DNA from: Neodiprion pinetum
Taxonomy: Eukaryota > Arthropoda > Insecta > Hymenoptera > Diprionidae
Direction: 5' to 3'
Length of the DNA stretch: 64,000 nt
Assembly: GCF_021155775.2 (NCBI RefSeq)
Contig: NC_060236.1
Coordinates: 29,340,238-29,404,237, forward strand
Position 1 is the stretch's first letter; the number at the start of each line of letters is the position of its first letter. The translations under genes and the position numbers were made by a program. The notes beneath the pieces are model-generated. The model was not told where the DNA came from and did not search any database. It saw only the letters and a program-made list of their open reading frames with translations. Shown piece by piece: positions 11,301-23,940 of this stretch.

Positions 11301-11971
11301 TTTCTAATATTCCAATTGGCTTCCTCGTTTCTCGATTCGTTTCGTACAATGCACACATTAAATTGTCGGTGTTCTACTTTGCATTACGAGTAACTATACG
11401 AGTTTCGGACGGCCAAGCCCATCTCCATTCACTAACTCCTGCAGCTATGGCATTCAATGTTTATTTCACAAGTAGGATTTTAAACTTCTCGTAAAAGTGT
11501 AATTGTTCTTTTGACTGCTTTTTCTTCATCCCTGCTCTTCTCTCCATCATCCATCGATCAGCAAAAAATACCATTAAAAGGCCTGCAAGAATCTCGTTGG
11601 TCATGAAAACGAATAATTATACCTAAAGATACAAGCACACAAACACGGTGTATATAAATTTTGGTACGTTTGTGACAATTTTTAGTCATTAAAAATAAGT
11701 TCAATTACCGAAGGTACGATAGAATGTAAGAATGAAGCGAGTGAAGTCGGTAAACCGCAGAGTGAAAACAATTGTCATTGAGGTAAAAGTGGGTAATACA
11801 TATATTTTTTTATCGTGATCCTATCGGGTGTCTGTTACGATACCGCGATACTCGTGCCCGTTAACAGGTCCTGTGGGTGTATAAAAGGGAACAAGGAAGG
11901 AGGGGATGAGAAAAAAAACATGTCAGTAGACCCGCCGCAGGCAGGAATGCAATGTGGTTGAAGCGAGAGAG

Positions 11972-12026
<55 letters not shown>

Positions 12027-12500
12027 CAGATAGATAGATAGATAGATAGGTAGATGGATGGATGGATAGATAGATAAATAGATCGATAGATGGATCGATA
12101 GATAGATGGATGGGTATATAGATAGATAGAGAGGGAGAGAGAGATACACTGTATAAATTCAATGAAAATACTAGCGATAGAGTAGAGGCCCGTTTAAGGG
12201 TGGAAATATGAGAGAGTCGCGTGGTGTGACGCGATGGGTTTGTTGCGTGTTCAGGATGACTACACTACGTCGAAGCTGGCGTGTATCTGCGTAGTGCGGT
12301 CCGGGTATAGGTAAGGGGTATAGAAGAGGGCAGGTATCTCGCAAGTCCGGCTGATATAGAAGCGCGATGAGGAGTCTGTTGAAGTATGAGGAAGGAATAG
12401 CGGGAATACAGTGAGGAGAGATACGGTAGACATGCGCCGAGGGTTGGTATTGATCCGGAGACAGGTTCGTTGGTAACGATTCTCCCTCTCGCGGAGAGAG
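8355..12500. other. Gene-free stretch between the kinase and the alpha7-type gene
   Basis: About 4 kb with only short open frames. It must hold the missing first exon and promoter of the kinase gene on the - strand, but I could not place them. A T run at 8749-8764 is the only notable composition. Nothing else is recognised. Confidence 0.5.
11964..12146. repeat. GATA/GATG/GAGA microsatellite
   Basis: A long GATA-type tetranucleotide tract with interspersed GACA and GATG variants, flanked by GAGA. It explains the Tyr/Leu/Ser/Ile repeat open frames on the - strand. Confidence 0.95.
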
Positions 12501-13239
12501 CCGGCGGGTTTCCAACCCCTCCACACACCCGACGTCGAGGGTGAGGAGGAGGTGGAGGCTTGCAGGGTGCCGGTCCTCTATCTCTCTCTCTCTCGTCCCT
12601 CTTCCTCTCCCTCGCTCTCTCGAGGAGAAGGAACATCGTCCGCAGTCGGTTAAAATCAGTCCAGCGTTGGTCGCCGACCAGGGCGCCAGTCCAACCCCGA
12701 ATACCGATCGTCATCCCTCAGCCATCGAAGCCGGGGCGCACCGCCCGTACAGCATAACATCCGGTCACCTGGTGATGGTGCGGCAGTCCGAGCCGCCGGC
12801 TATAACCGATAAATCCCCGAGGATTTAAGCAACACGCGCATCGCTCTAAGAGCCTTGAATACCTCGATCGTTGTCGTCGGAACCGACGAGACTACTCGGA
12901 TCGTATTCGAGGCGGCGAAGAAGAAGGACAACCGGTGTTCGGGATCGAGACGGAAGGGAAAAAAAAAAAACGCTGCAATATCGTCGGGGAAATGTTACAC
13001 AATGATCACTTGCGGGTTCGACAAAATTCACCTCAGCACCGGAAGAAGGAGACGCGGGGATCACGGACCTGCGCCCGGTCCTCACGGTATTAACGGAGAA
13101 CAGAGGGTACGACGGGCTGCACGCGCGAGCTTTCGACTGCAGTCTGCACATGTTCCTGGTCATGCGATTAGCCTGCCAGACGTCAGCTGCATCGTAACTG
13201 GCCCTCGTTCCTTCATGGATTACCTGTTTTAATAGGAAT

Positions 13240-13294
13240 ACACACACTCACACAATAAACGCACGCACGCACGCACACGCGGTATCTCTCTCTA

Positions 13295-13330
<36 letters not shown>

Positions 13331-13345
13331 ACTCTCTCTCTTACT
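13240..13345. repeat. (CACG)n and (CT)n microsatellites
   Basis: CACA/CACG repeats run into a long CT tract upstream of the alpha7-type start codon. The CT/GA tract could bind GAGA-type factors, which is only an inference. Confidence 0.9.
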
Positions 13346-13965
13346 CACCGTTTCTATCCGATCTGCGGGGAGAGTTTAATCGGCGACCTTTTTAATAAGC
13401 CCCTCTGATCTTGTGGTGAATCCGCGACCAGGACGAGTTCTCGATTCGGTTGTCGTCGTTACACTTTATCCCCGTACTCTCCATTCCTCTCTACATTTCC
13501 CTATCCATCTCTCTCTTTCTCTCTTTCTCTCTTTTTCCCAAAAGAGACGACGAAAGCATCAAGGTGCTCTCGGCACCTGGCGGCAGCAGCAATAGCAAAA
13601 ATTAACATTACCGCTGTCGTCTTGCTGCCGCTATTTATCCTGCATCTCCGCCTTTTCTGATTCATCCTTTTATCCTACCATTATTTCATCCTCACCTCAC
13701 CTTTGCAGCATTATTTTTTTTAGCATTACGCCGACAATCGTGTTTCGTTTATTGACATATGCGTGCGATCTAACTGCGTGTGTTTGTATACACGTTCTAA
13801 CGATATATATATATATATACATATGTAGATTTATATATATATATATATATATACCGTTGTATTTATATACATGTACACGTATACACGTATCGTCGGTTAG
13901 AGCAAATTTCGTAAACGTGTATAGCAATTGAATTTATTCCGACGTAATTGTTATATCCCCACGTG

Positions 13966-14160
13966 AATAATAATAACAATAATAACTGTAATAACAATAA
14001 CAATTATCGTCGTTTTGATATAAAGAAGGATTTAAACTCCGGAAACATCATCAACAACAGTAGTAATAACAATAATATTGATGATAATAATAATAATAAT
14101 AATAACAACAACAACAATAACAATGACACAACAATAATAACAGTATTAATAATATTGATA
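13966..14160. repeat. AAT/AAC trinucleotide-rich tract
   Basis: An imperfect AAT/AAC repeat that produces an Asn-rich open frame. It lies about 120 bp before the alpha7-type start and is probably 5' UTR or flank, not coding. Confidence 0.85.
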
Positions 14161-14280
14161 AATGGAAGAGAAACAACGAGAAAAAAACAGTAATAAATAA
14201 TATTACTCTATTATACGACTAGCTGACGACGACGACGACGACGAAGGCAAGAAAAATACAGCTGAAAACATACGCGCAAA

Positions 14281-14326
14281 ATGAGATGCTGCATCTTCAT
14301 GGCTGCCGTCGCCCTGGCTGCAACGG
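14281..14326 (+). CDS. nAChRalpha7: alpha7-type exon 1: signal peptide
   Basis: Encodes [15 protein letters not shown], then a split Gly codon, with donor ACGG/gtaagt. The hydrophobic core continues into exon 2. Chosen because it lies next to a perfect donor and joins exon 2 in phase. Confidence 0.85.
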
Positions 14327-17300
14327 GTAAGTCAATAGTAACCAAAAAACAAAGAATATATATATGCATATACATGTGTATATGTATACCTATATATACA
14401 TATACAACATTATATTATCACGATGCCAAGCGTTTAATAAGAACGTGTAAGCTTATCACAATGACGAGCTTTCACGATACAATCATTTCATTATTATTAT
14501 ATATATATACGTTGATCATTCGTCGAATTCATTGAAACATGTTCATGTGATACACATAGCTACATATATATATATATATATATATACGTATCGAATCATA
14601 TTTATATACATATATTATATAATAATACATTATATACATGTATATTATCTTCATCATTATTATATGAAACGATGTTTTTCTGTTTCTTTTTTTCCTTCAT
14701 TGTTTGATCATTGTTTTCGTTTTTGAATTAATTCTGTTTCGTCACCCGTTCGCCGTTTCGAAAATCTTTTCAAAGCGTTGAATCCAGTCGAGGAAACTTA
14801 TTTAGGAGAAAATGGGAAACGAGTTTATCACGGTAAATAATGAGTCGAGATTCGTTTGATCTAGAAAAATTTATCCATTTCTGCTTTGGCCAGAGTTTTG
14901 ACTTATTCTTGTGGGAGATGATTTTGAGAGTAAGAATTTTCGTCTCTGATTACTACGCTTCGACGATACAGCTTTCAGTACAGAAACTTATGATGATTTC
15001 CTTGAGTGACAAATGTGGGAATTCATTTATTCTTGAAATTTCTTGCAAAAACAATGTCGAAATGAATATCCTGAAGGCTTGAAAATTCAACGCTTGCATA
15101 AGGAATAATTCAATTTGTAACAGTTATTCTTTGGAAACACAAGAGGTCAATGTGTTGAAATAAACGTAAAAAATGGATTCTGTGTTTTTCGAACGATTTT
15201 CGATTCGCACTTGCTGAAATCAACCTCATTAAATCATCCTGCATATGACAGGCGTGCAACAGCGTTCACCGAATCTGTTGTCTTAAACCTCATCGTCTTT
15301 CATTATTATTCGTATTCGGTGTTATACGAATTTCCCTGCAGCGACGTGCAGTTTTTATTTATTCGTTCTCCTTCCGAAATACCTTGACAGGAAATTTCAC
15401 CTCGCCGTTATCTGGCTTGCGTTTATTGTAAATACGTGAAATTTTCACTCGACTATAAACGCTGTCGCATGTCGAATCGCCGTCGCCTTTGAACGATCGT
15501 CATCGCGCCTGCAGTGTGTGTGTGTGTATATATTTATATATATACATATACACTCGAATATCATATACGTACATATATAGATATATTTATATATATACAT
15601 ATACATGTATAAATATATATAAAACACACTTGTGCCCACCAATTTAAAAACGCCATGATTTAAAATATAACTATAAATACCGAATATCACACGTGTAAAT
15701 GCAAGGCATAGCTCAATTAATCAGCTGTTACATACCTATACATATTATTATTATTATACCTATAATACCACCCATACATATATATATATTAATATAGGTA
15801 TATCAATATGCTCGAAACAATACTTATTATATAATAATAGGTATATCGTTGATATACAATGTCGTTCGGTCTTTTTTCCCTGTCGTAACAATATTCTATT
15901 TTTTTTGTCCATTTTTTTTTTTTTTTTTTTGTCTTGTCTAAATTCTTACTGATACTCGAACATATATATATATATACACATATATTCTCAGGTATATTTT
16001 ATACCTCAGGCATGATCTATCATAAATATAATATGTATTATTTATTGAGCATATATATTTATTTTTTATTCGAAAATAGTTACGCCCATGGTGTAAAGAT
16101 ATAATTATTTACACACGCTAGGTGGATAAAATTATTTATTGAATACGATGATACGGATATTTTGCCGCCATCGTGATACGCGGTAGCGTCAAAAGCTTGC
16201 CGCACATATTCAATCACACTCGCAATCAGGGGGTTGAAATATCGATCGTTTTAGTCAAAAACGTGGGCAGAGAAAACGTAAATTCCACATTTAGGAACCG
16301 CATTATTTGTCTTGGCAAGTAGAAAGTTGGCACGAAAATTTCAGTGAAAACCACGTTCTAAAGTTTGGTGTTCAATTGCACAATTCAATAAATGAAACAA
16401 ATGACGAGCGTCGGTAGGTAGAACTTGAAACAGTTTGTTCTGACATTTTTTACACTCCTGTTCTGGGATCCAAAAAAATTCAGATCATTCCAATTTCTAC
16501 ATACGAGGGTAAAGAAAAAGGCGCTAACTAAGGGTTCAAAGTCGAAAAAAGTTTTCAAATTTACTTAGGCACATAGTCGGAAATACGTGTCGTAAAATGA
16601 CATAGTCCGTTTTAGCATTGCTTAAAAAATGTCTTTTGACGGGAATCATGAAAGTTGAAAGGTGTGTCTACACCGCAAGTTGGCGATTATTGAAACAAAA
16701 TGTAAGAGGGCGGAGGGAAGCATAAAATCGGTGACATATTTGCCGCGATAAGGCAGCTTTGTTGCAAGCACGACTTGACACTGATACCTCGAGGCATTTG
16801 AGAAAGGTGGAGACCCCGAGACTCGAGTTCTGGGCTTCAATAGTATCGTGTATCGCATATTAGATATTACCGATCCAGTCTACCGACGACGAGGTCGGTG
16901 TCTGTACACAGTGAAAAAAGATGGGATCAACTTTTGCTCGACGGGAAAAAATCCCCCGTGCAGGTGTGAAGTTTGACGATTTTTTTCGAGAATCGATTCC
17001 GATCACGTATATGATCCATCTGTATTATGCGCGGCGTGGGTGCAAATACATGTACATATATATTGGATTGTACACGTGAGAACAGTGAAGAACGAAAGGC
17101 GCGTGCGGTTCATTTGTTCCCAACCGGCGTCTGCCGCGTATAAGATCCCCGAATTTTCATCGTTTTCGAAAAAAGAACCGGCAGGAGTGAGATCCCACAC
17201 CCTTAATATTCAGTCGGGCAGATGTCGCGTAGCTTTTCGAGCCACCAACTGCCTAACCTCGAATAAGAAAAGGAAAAACTGCTGGGGAAAAAGGGGTGAA

Positions 17301-20300
17301 TCGAATCTAGTTCACAGACGTCGGTTCATTTTATGTATCTTACATTATACTTACACAGTTATTTCGCGGAAATGTTCAATTACCAATTTAAGTTGGAGGT
17401 TAATCCGCCTGCATTTCGACAACTGATAGTACATTCTACCGATCAACATGTTTTGTCTCGCGGTTCACGATTGGAGAGAGAATGTCGGTTGTCGGCCAAT
17501 CGCGAACAGTGAAACAAATGCTGAACGGTGAAACGTACTATTAGTTGCCGAAATGCAGGCGGATTTCCGTGCAAAGATGCACTCCGCATTGCCTAAACGC
17601 AGGCGGATTTAAGCTATTTTTAATTCCCTATGGAACGTTTCCCGCAAATAACCCGATACGCAATTATAATGTACGGAAATGAATATCTCCCTGAATTTCG
17701 ACGTTCGTCACATGTTTCTAATTAATTTTCGCCAACGAAATTAGGACAGAGAAAAAGGTTCCTTTTATCGGTGCTATTATTTTATTCCCATTTTTTTATT
17801 CGATCGGAATTCTGTAACATGTAAAACAGCTTTGTTTCTTCCCGTTTTCTCAACCGACGTTATTCATGTATCAGTAAGATGTGGTTCTCGGAGTTCTGTA
17901 ATTCAGCCGGTACTGGCACACTGTCAGGATTTCCGCGCAGGATTTATCCTGCAGGTTGTGTAACTCGCACACATACGCGCATGCGGAGAATCGCTTCGGG
18001 CACAGAGCATTGTTTCATATCATACGGTACATACGGTAACAGTACCTATATACGTGTAATATCTTTCTCTCTGTTATTATAATACGGAGGTAGGTATATC
18101 AATTTCAGAGGTGAACTCGGGAGTCGGGTCTCCTTTATTCGTAGATTTACATTCTCGCATATACCTACACACGCATTACATATCCGCATATTTCGTGCCG
18201 GTTAACATTCCACGATATGGCCGTTACACAAAGTCGACCATTCTCCGCGTGCATAATTATTCGTTGATTAGTCGGTTAATTAATCAGTTTATCGATCAAC
18301 CGATTACCGACGGCTGGTAAGCGCGATGCGTAATAGTGGAAATTTCGACGGCGTGATACACAATTGATTCGAAGACGAGTGTGATTAGGGAAGGGCTACA
18401 GGAAAGCTAGTGCGGGAGTATCAGGGATAGAAATAATATAAACAGACACATAGTTTGAGGCGAGAAACTGCAGGGAGGATTGTGGAATGATCGAAATCGC
18501 GGTTCTGTTAGAGAAGGAGCCGGCTAATTGCATAATCGATGTGACTGTAATAATAATTGGTCAGGGCTGGTAAGTGGCGGTTATCACGAGAAGCAGCTGC
18601 TAAACGACCTCCTGGACTCTTACAACGTGCTGGAGCGGCCTGTCGGCAACGAGTCCGAGCCACTTCAGTTGAGCTTCGGTCTTACCCTTATGCAAATTAT
18701 CGACGTTGTAAGTTTCACATGTCTATAAGAAATAACAAGTTCATTATTCAATTACCTATATACTGTATACCTCCCTCCTCACCAACTCCTTCCAACCAAC
18801 CAACCAACCAACCAACCAACCAACCACTCGGCTAATCTCACATCTCTCTCTCTATTATGCTACATAACCAGCCGACCATCCACCAACCTCCGTGTCTCGT
18901 CTCGTCTAACCTCCCCAAGCGATTATTACATGTGCGCGTGACGCGCATCTGGTCTTGCCGAACACGTTTCTTGAATATCCAACAACGTTTCTGCTTCCTT
19001 CGATGTTCAAACTTATTTCGCAGCTGGCGTTTTCGAACCGAGAAAATACACTTGAGTTTGTAACAGTGATTAATCGATTATTCGGTAGCTTCGATTAATC
19101 GTTTTTCCAATTAGTTGAATAATCGACAGCTTCGATTAATCGTTTCTGCGATTACCCGATCAGCCGAAGTTGCCTCGTAATAATTCTGCAGGTCCATCGG
19201 TATATGAATCAAAACCATCGATTAATCGGGAAATTGGAAAAACGATCAATTGAAAACCTCGATTAATCGAAGCTGCCGATTAATCGATCAATCGCACAGC
19301 ACTAGCTTGTAATCTTGACGGTGCGGTGTTTTAAATACGTGTTATTGTTGAGTAAAAACCAAATTTTACTGTTCAACGGAATTCAAACTGGCCGAACTGC
19401 ACAATGTTATATTATATCCCGATAAAATTTGTTCCCAAGTATAACGGTTTTGAAATTAATCGCCAATCAGAATTATTCTCTAGATTCTAATGATGCCCAT
19501 TATTACTTACTAACAGAAAACGAAATAATTAAAATTGCACAACTTTTACTTCCTATTACATTTGATAAAAATATTCCATGCGCCTGTAAACACGCGTAAA
19601 ATGTAATCGCTTGGTGAGATTAAAGGTGAGTGGACAGTGTGAGGGGAGTGGGTGTTCACTTTCCTGTAACAGACAGTCTCTACTTGATACAGGGTAAAGT
19701 TGCGTGTGTCAATAGACAAGGTCGATGAAGTGTTCTCTGGTAAAAAACAAAGAATCGTTTAAATCGCAACAATCGCGATTGCACATTCACGTCTGTAAAA
19801 TATTTTCGTCATTACACTTTACAGGTTCAGTACTGCACTGAAACTGATATGTTTAAGGGATTTAAATTCACTGACTCAATACTAAAATTTTCTTTCACCT
19901 TTTAATAACAATTATTATTATTTCTTGTGTATTCCGCACGCGTTGGGGGGTAAAAATTTTCATAACGAAACGAATAATAATGATACGAAAACGTCGCGGA
20001 CGCGAGGATGCTCTTGACAAAGTGGACAGAGCATACTTACCTAATAAAATTATTCCGATAAATCCGAATAAACCGTACATATATTTATAGTTACATTATC
20101 CCACCCGAAAGGTTTAATATAAAATTCACCACCGCCGCCGAGATGTATCGATATATTCTCGAGTTATTGTTACCGTTTTTGTATACAACTTTTCTCTCCC
20201 CTCCACTATTGTTTTGTCGTAAGTACACGCATAACCGAGCCACACTTACAGCGTTATACACACCGGTACGAGACAAATATATATTGAGCACCGTTCGACG

Positions 20301-20852
20301 GAAGAATGAGAAGAAATGAAGGAGGGTGAGAGAAAAAATTGTACAGTACCTATACGTGCACTCGATACGTACACAAAGCGATTACTTCACACAGCTTCGC
20401 CGAGACGCGTCAAACCGCGTGCAACTTTATTTCCTTCCCCTTTGTTTATGCGATGGGTACATGGGTTGTATGTATCCGTAACGTTACGTATATAAGAAAA
20501 ATACATATACCTACTCATCTTCGCGCCTCGGGTATAATATGCGGAGACACGATCGATCTTGTCGATTGAAATGTGATCTACTCCCCCCCTGTATACCCTA
20601 CGTATTTACACGTTATGTATCACGAGTAGTAGTATATTATTATACATACACACACACCCTATATAATATAACCTATACCCACCTCTGCTCCGTATATTCA
20701 CCCGTCTATTATACCTATTACATATATACAAAATAATATACAATTACCTATATATATATATACTATATACATGCATGCCGGGTCGGTGAAAATATTTGAG
20801 TAATTTCCCATAAACTAGCCGACAAATGTCTCACACCACACGTATATTATTA

Positions 20853-20883
<31 letters not shown>

Positions 20884-21253
20884 TACGATTGATATCATAA
20901 TTTCTATTATTATAAATTTGCCTTTCGATTTTCAACAACGTGCCGCGGTAGAAGTTTTTTTTTTTTTTCTTAACTTTCGTTACTCACGTCATCGCTGATC
21001 TTGTTTCTCTTTCTCGACGACTGTATTTTCCGTTAGTGTCGCGTTGTTCTGTTTTTTTCCAACGATGCGTTATTTGGCAAAGATGGAAAAAAAAGATTTT
21101 TAAACTCGAGTAGAAGAAAAAAAAAAGTTGGTAAAAATCTAAAACTGCTACAGAAAGGATCTCAATTTTCGTGCTCGACGGAGTGCGTCACGTTTACCGG
21201 ATATCGCGTTTCAATCTTAGGATGAGAAAAGAACGAAAGTGAAAGAAAGAGAA

Positions 21254-21292
<39 letters not shown>

Positions 21293-23900
21293 CAAAAGAG
21301 GGTAAACAATAAAATTGCCATGATATTCGACGTTAATGGAAAAGGTTCAAACGGGATACCCTGTATATGTTGAACATTTCGTTGAATTTGTAGTTTGGAT
21401 GATAGTTTTTTCATTTCTTTTTTTTTTATCTTCTATTTTGTCATATTTCCTTTAACACACACGTATATACCTATATTTTTTAATAGAACCTACGCCGATA
21501 TGTTTTATCGTATATACATGTATGTTTTACGTACGCGAAATATTCATTTCGATATTTACGCCCATGAGACTCGAGCATACGTATATCGTATGGACGTACG
21601 TACGTACATACATATGTATACAAACTACATTATACATACATATTATATATTAAATTAATTATATAGCTATTTCTGTAGTGCGAGCGGTCAGTATTTCTGT
21701 ATTCTAATGCCGCTCCTATATACCTATATATACATATATATACTATATATTATATATATATATAATTAAAACACTGATCTTAAAATAACGAAATAAATGA
21801 TTATCTATAAATTATTCGCCCTGCACGGTAGAGTTTAGAGCTTGCGTGATTATTATTATGTAGATAACCCTGTATATTATATTAATATACATACATATAC
21901 ATACATACAACGGTACATACTTCATACACATGTATGTATACATATATGTATATATTCTAATTGCAATATATACATGCGTCTATCTATACTATACATAGTG
22001 TGTTTCCGGTATGTGTGTATTAGCTTCTTGTGCGGCAACTTTATGTACATTAGACGTAGACACGATTATACCGTAACTCACATGATATTTTATGTACATA
22101 CGTACCGATTAATGATTTGTCGCATGAGGTAGTGTCGCTGCTGTCAGCTTATACGTAATACACGTATTTATATTACAGGCAGCTGTTTACAACTTACATT
22201 GTATATATATATTTATATGTATTCCTTTTCTCTTCAACTCTAATTTCATGTTTTATTTATCCGAAACTTTTTCTACCTTTTATAGAACAATCGCAATCGT
22301 TATCTCTGCCTTATAAACACTGTACTCTTATCGGCGAACGATTTGTTACAGCTGCGATATTCCATTATTCATACTCGCTATACTGATCTCGTGCATATTC
22401 GCTGTTGCGAAAAAAATCGGTGCGAAGTTCAGTCGCCGAAAATTTCCCAGCTCTTGTTCTCTTCGAATTAGAGCGCGTCAAAGTTTCCACCAATCGTGGC
22501 TCGCCCCTAGCGGTGGCGTCTCGAAGCTCGAGTGACCGTTATTCTTCGTACGACGCGAGAACGGCCATGATTGGTTGAAACTTCGATTCGTTCTCATTTA
22601 AAAACCGTTAGATTTGAGAAATTTTTCCCGACGAAAGCAAAATACTGAACAAAGATTCTCCGTCGATCATTTATTTATACAGTGAACATGCATTGGGAAA
22701 AAAGAAAAAAGACAAGAACTCGTAAGGCGACTTCTTGCGTACTTGCGCTTTTTACTCTTCCACTACAGCGAACTGATTGTCTTGTGAGTCTGTTAGGTAC
22801 AATATCGTATTTACAAATGATTAACAGGCCGAGAAGTCCCCGGGGTCTTGAAATTGCTGTAAATTTTTTGTCTCTTTAGTTCTTTCACTGAGTCAAATGA
22901 ATTGCGCCGCGTTCATGTAGGTTGAAAAAATTTCTGAATTCGTCCGCTGTGAAGTCCGGGGGTGAGACAACGTTTATATTATACCTACTTCTTTTGAATC
23001 ACGGATGACTGCTTATTATTTCTCAGCGGCAGCTGGCCAAGGCCTGCACAAAGACATCCGCGGTAATGAGAGATTCCGTGCTAAAGTCGACAGTCCCATA
23101 ATTATTAGACGACCCCGATTCTTATCATTCCAACTCGTACTTGCGTACGGACTTTAGAGATTCGTAGACCATTTTCCCTTTCTCACTGAAACGCGAGAAT
23201 ACTCTGGATTCATCATATCGTTAGCCGGTCGTCATTCACCTTACAAATCACCATGAATTAAAGTCAGCGAACCGTTCGAGGCAGGTATCGTTTTCAAACG
23301 GAACCGCGTCCCGGTTTCAACGTCCATTCCAGTGCTCGCGGACCAATCAGTCATTAGCTCTGTCGACCCCATTCGAAATCCGCGATGCTTTCGTTTCGAA
23401 ATTCATACCGTATTCGATTCGTTTCAGCTTGATGTGCGGTTCGAAGCCTTTTTTGCCTACGCGGAGAGAATGAAAGAACAAATTTTTCTAACAAGTGCAG
23501 GGAAAAGAGGGTCACATTAGGTTTTTTCATAAAATATACTTCGTAAAATGCAGAATGCTGAAAATCAAAAACCGCGATGTGTCCCTCTTTTTCCTGCAGT
23601 TTTGGTAAAATCTGGTCTTCTTTCCTTCTCTACAAGTACAGTGTAAAGTATTGAAAGCTCTTCCAACTCTGCTTCAATATTCAAGACAATTACACCTTCT
23701 CGTTCGCTATTCGTCTGGGCGGTTCGTTTCCGCGAATGGCCCGCAGACCGGACTCGATCGATGTGCAGGCTAAAAGTAGTAAAACATTGTTAAAATTCCA
23801 ACGGTGTTACGGACCACCGCAGAGCCGCTAGTTTATTAACTACCACATCTATCCACCGTCGAGGGTTCGGAGCCGAAGACGAGATGAGTCTGGAGCGAGT

Positions 23901-23940
<40 letters not shown>

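Larger units (their letters stand above)
12500..14280 (+). promoter_or_regulatory. Putative 5' flank / 5' UTR region of the alpha7-type nAChR gene
   Basis: This stretch is richer in C and G than its surroundings and carries CT/GA tracts at 12575-12625 and 13285-13345, followed by AT and AAT/AAC repeats before the start codon. It precedes the ATG at 14281, so it probably contains the promoter and 5' UTR. No exact start site or core element is claimed. Confidence 0.35.

Noticed and set aside
11835..12162. Tyr/Leu/Ser/Ile repeat proteins on the - strand
   Set aside because: Translations of the GATA microsatellite.
12265..12714. 149-codon open frame on the - strand
   Set aside because: No domain; lies in a C/G-rich, repeat-laden region upstream of the alpha7-type gene, where long frames occur by composition.
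17402..17566. microRNA precursor
   Set aside because: Arms are about 70 bp with several mismatches and an extra tip copy nearby; more like a fold-back transposon. Small RNA data would be needed to revive this.
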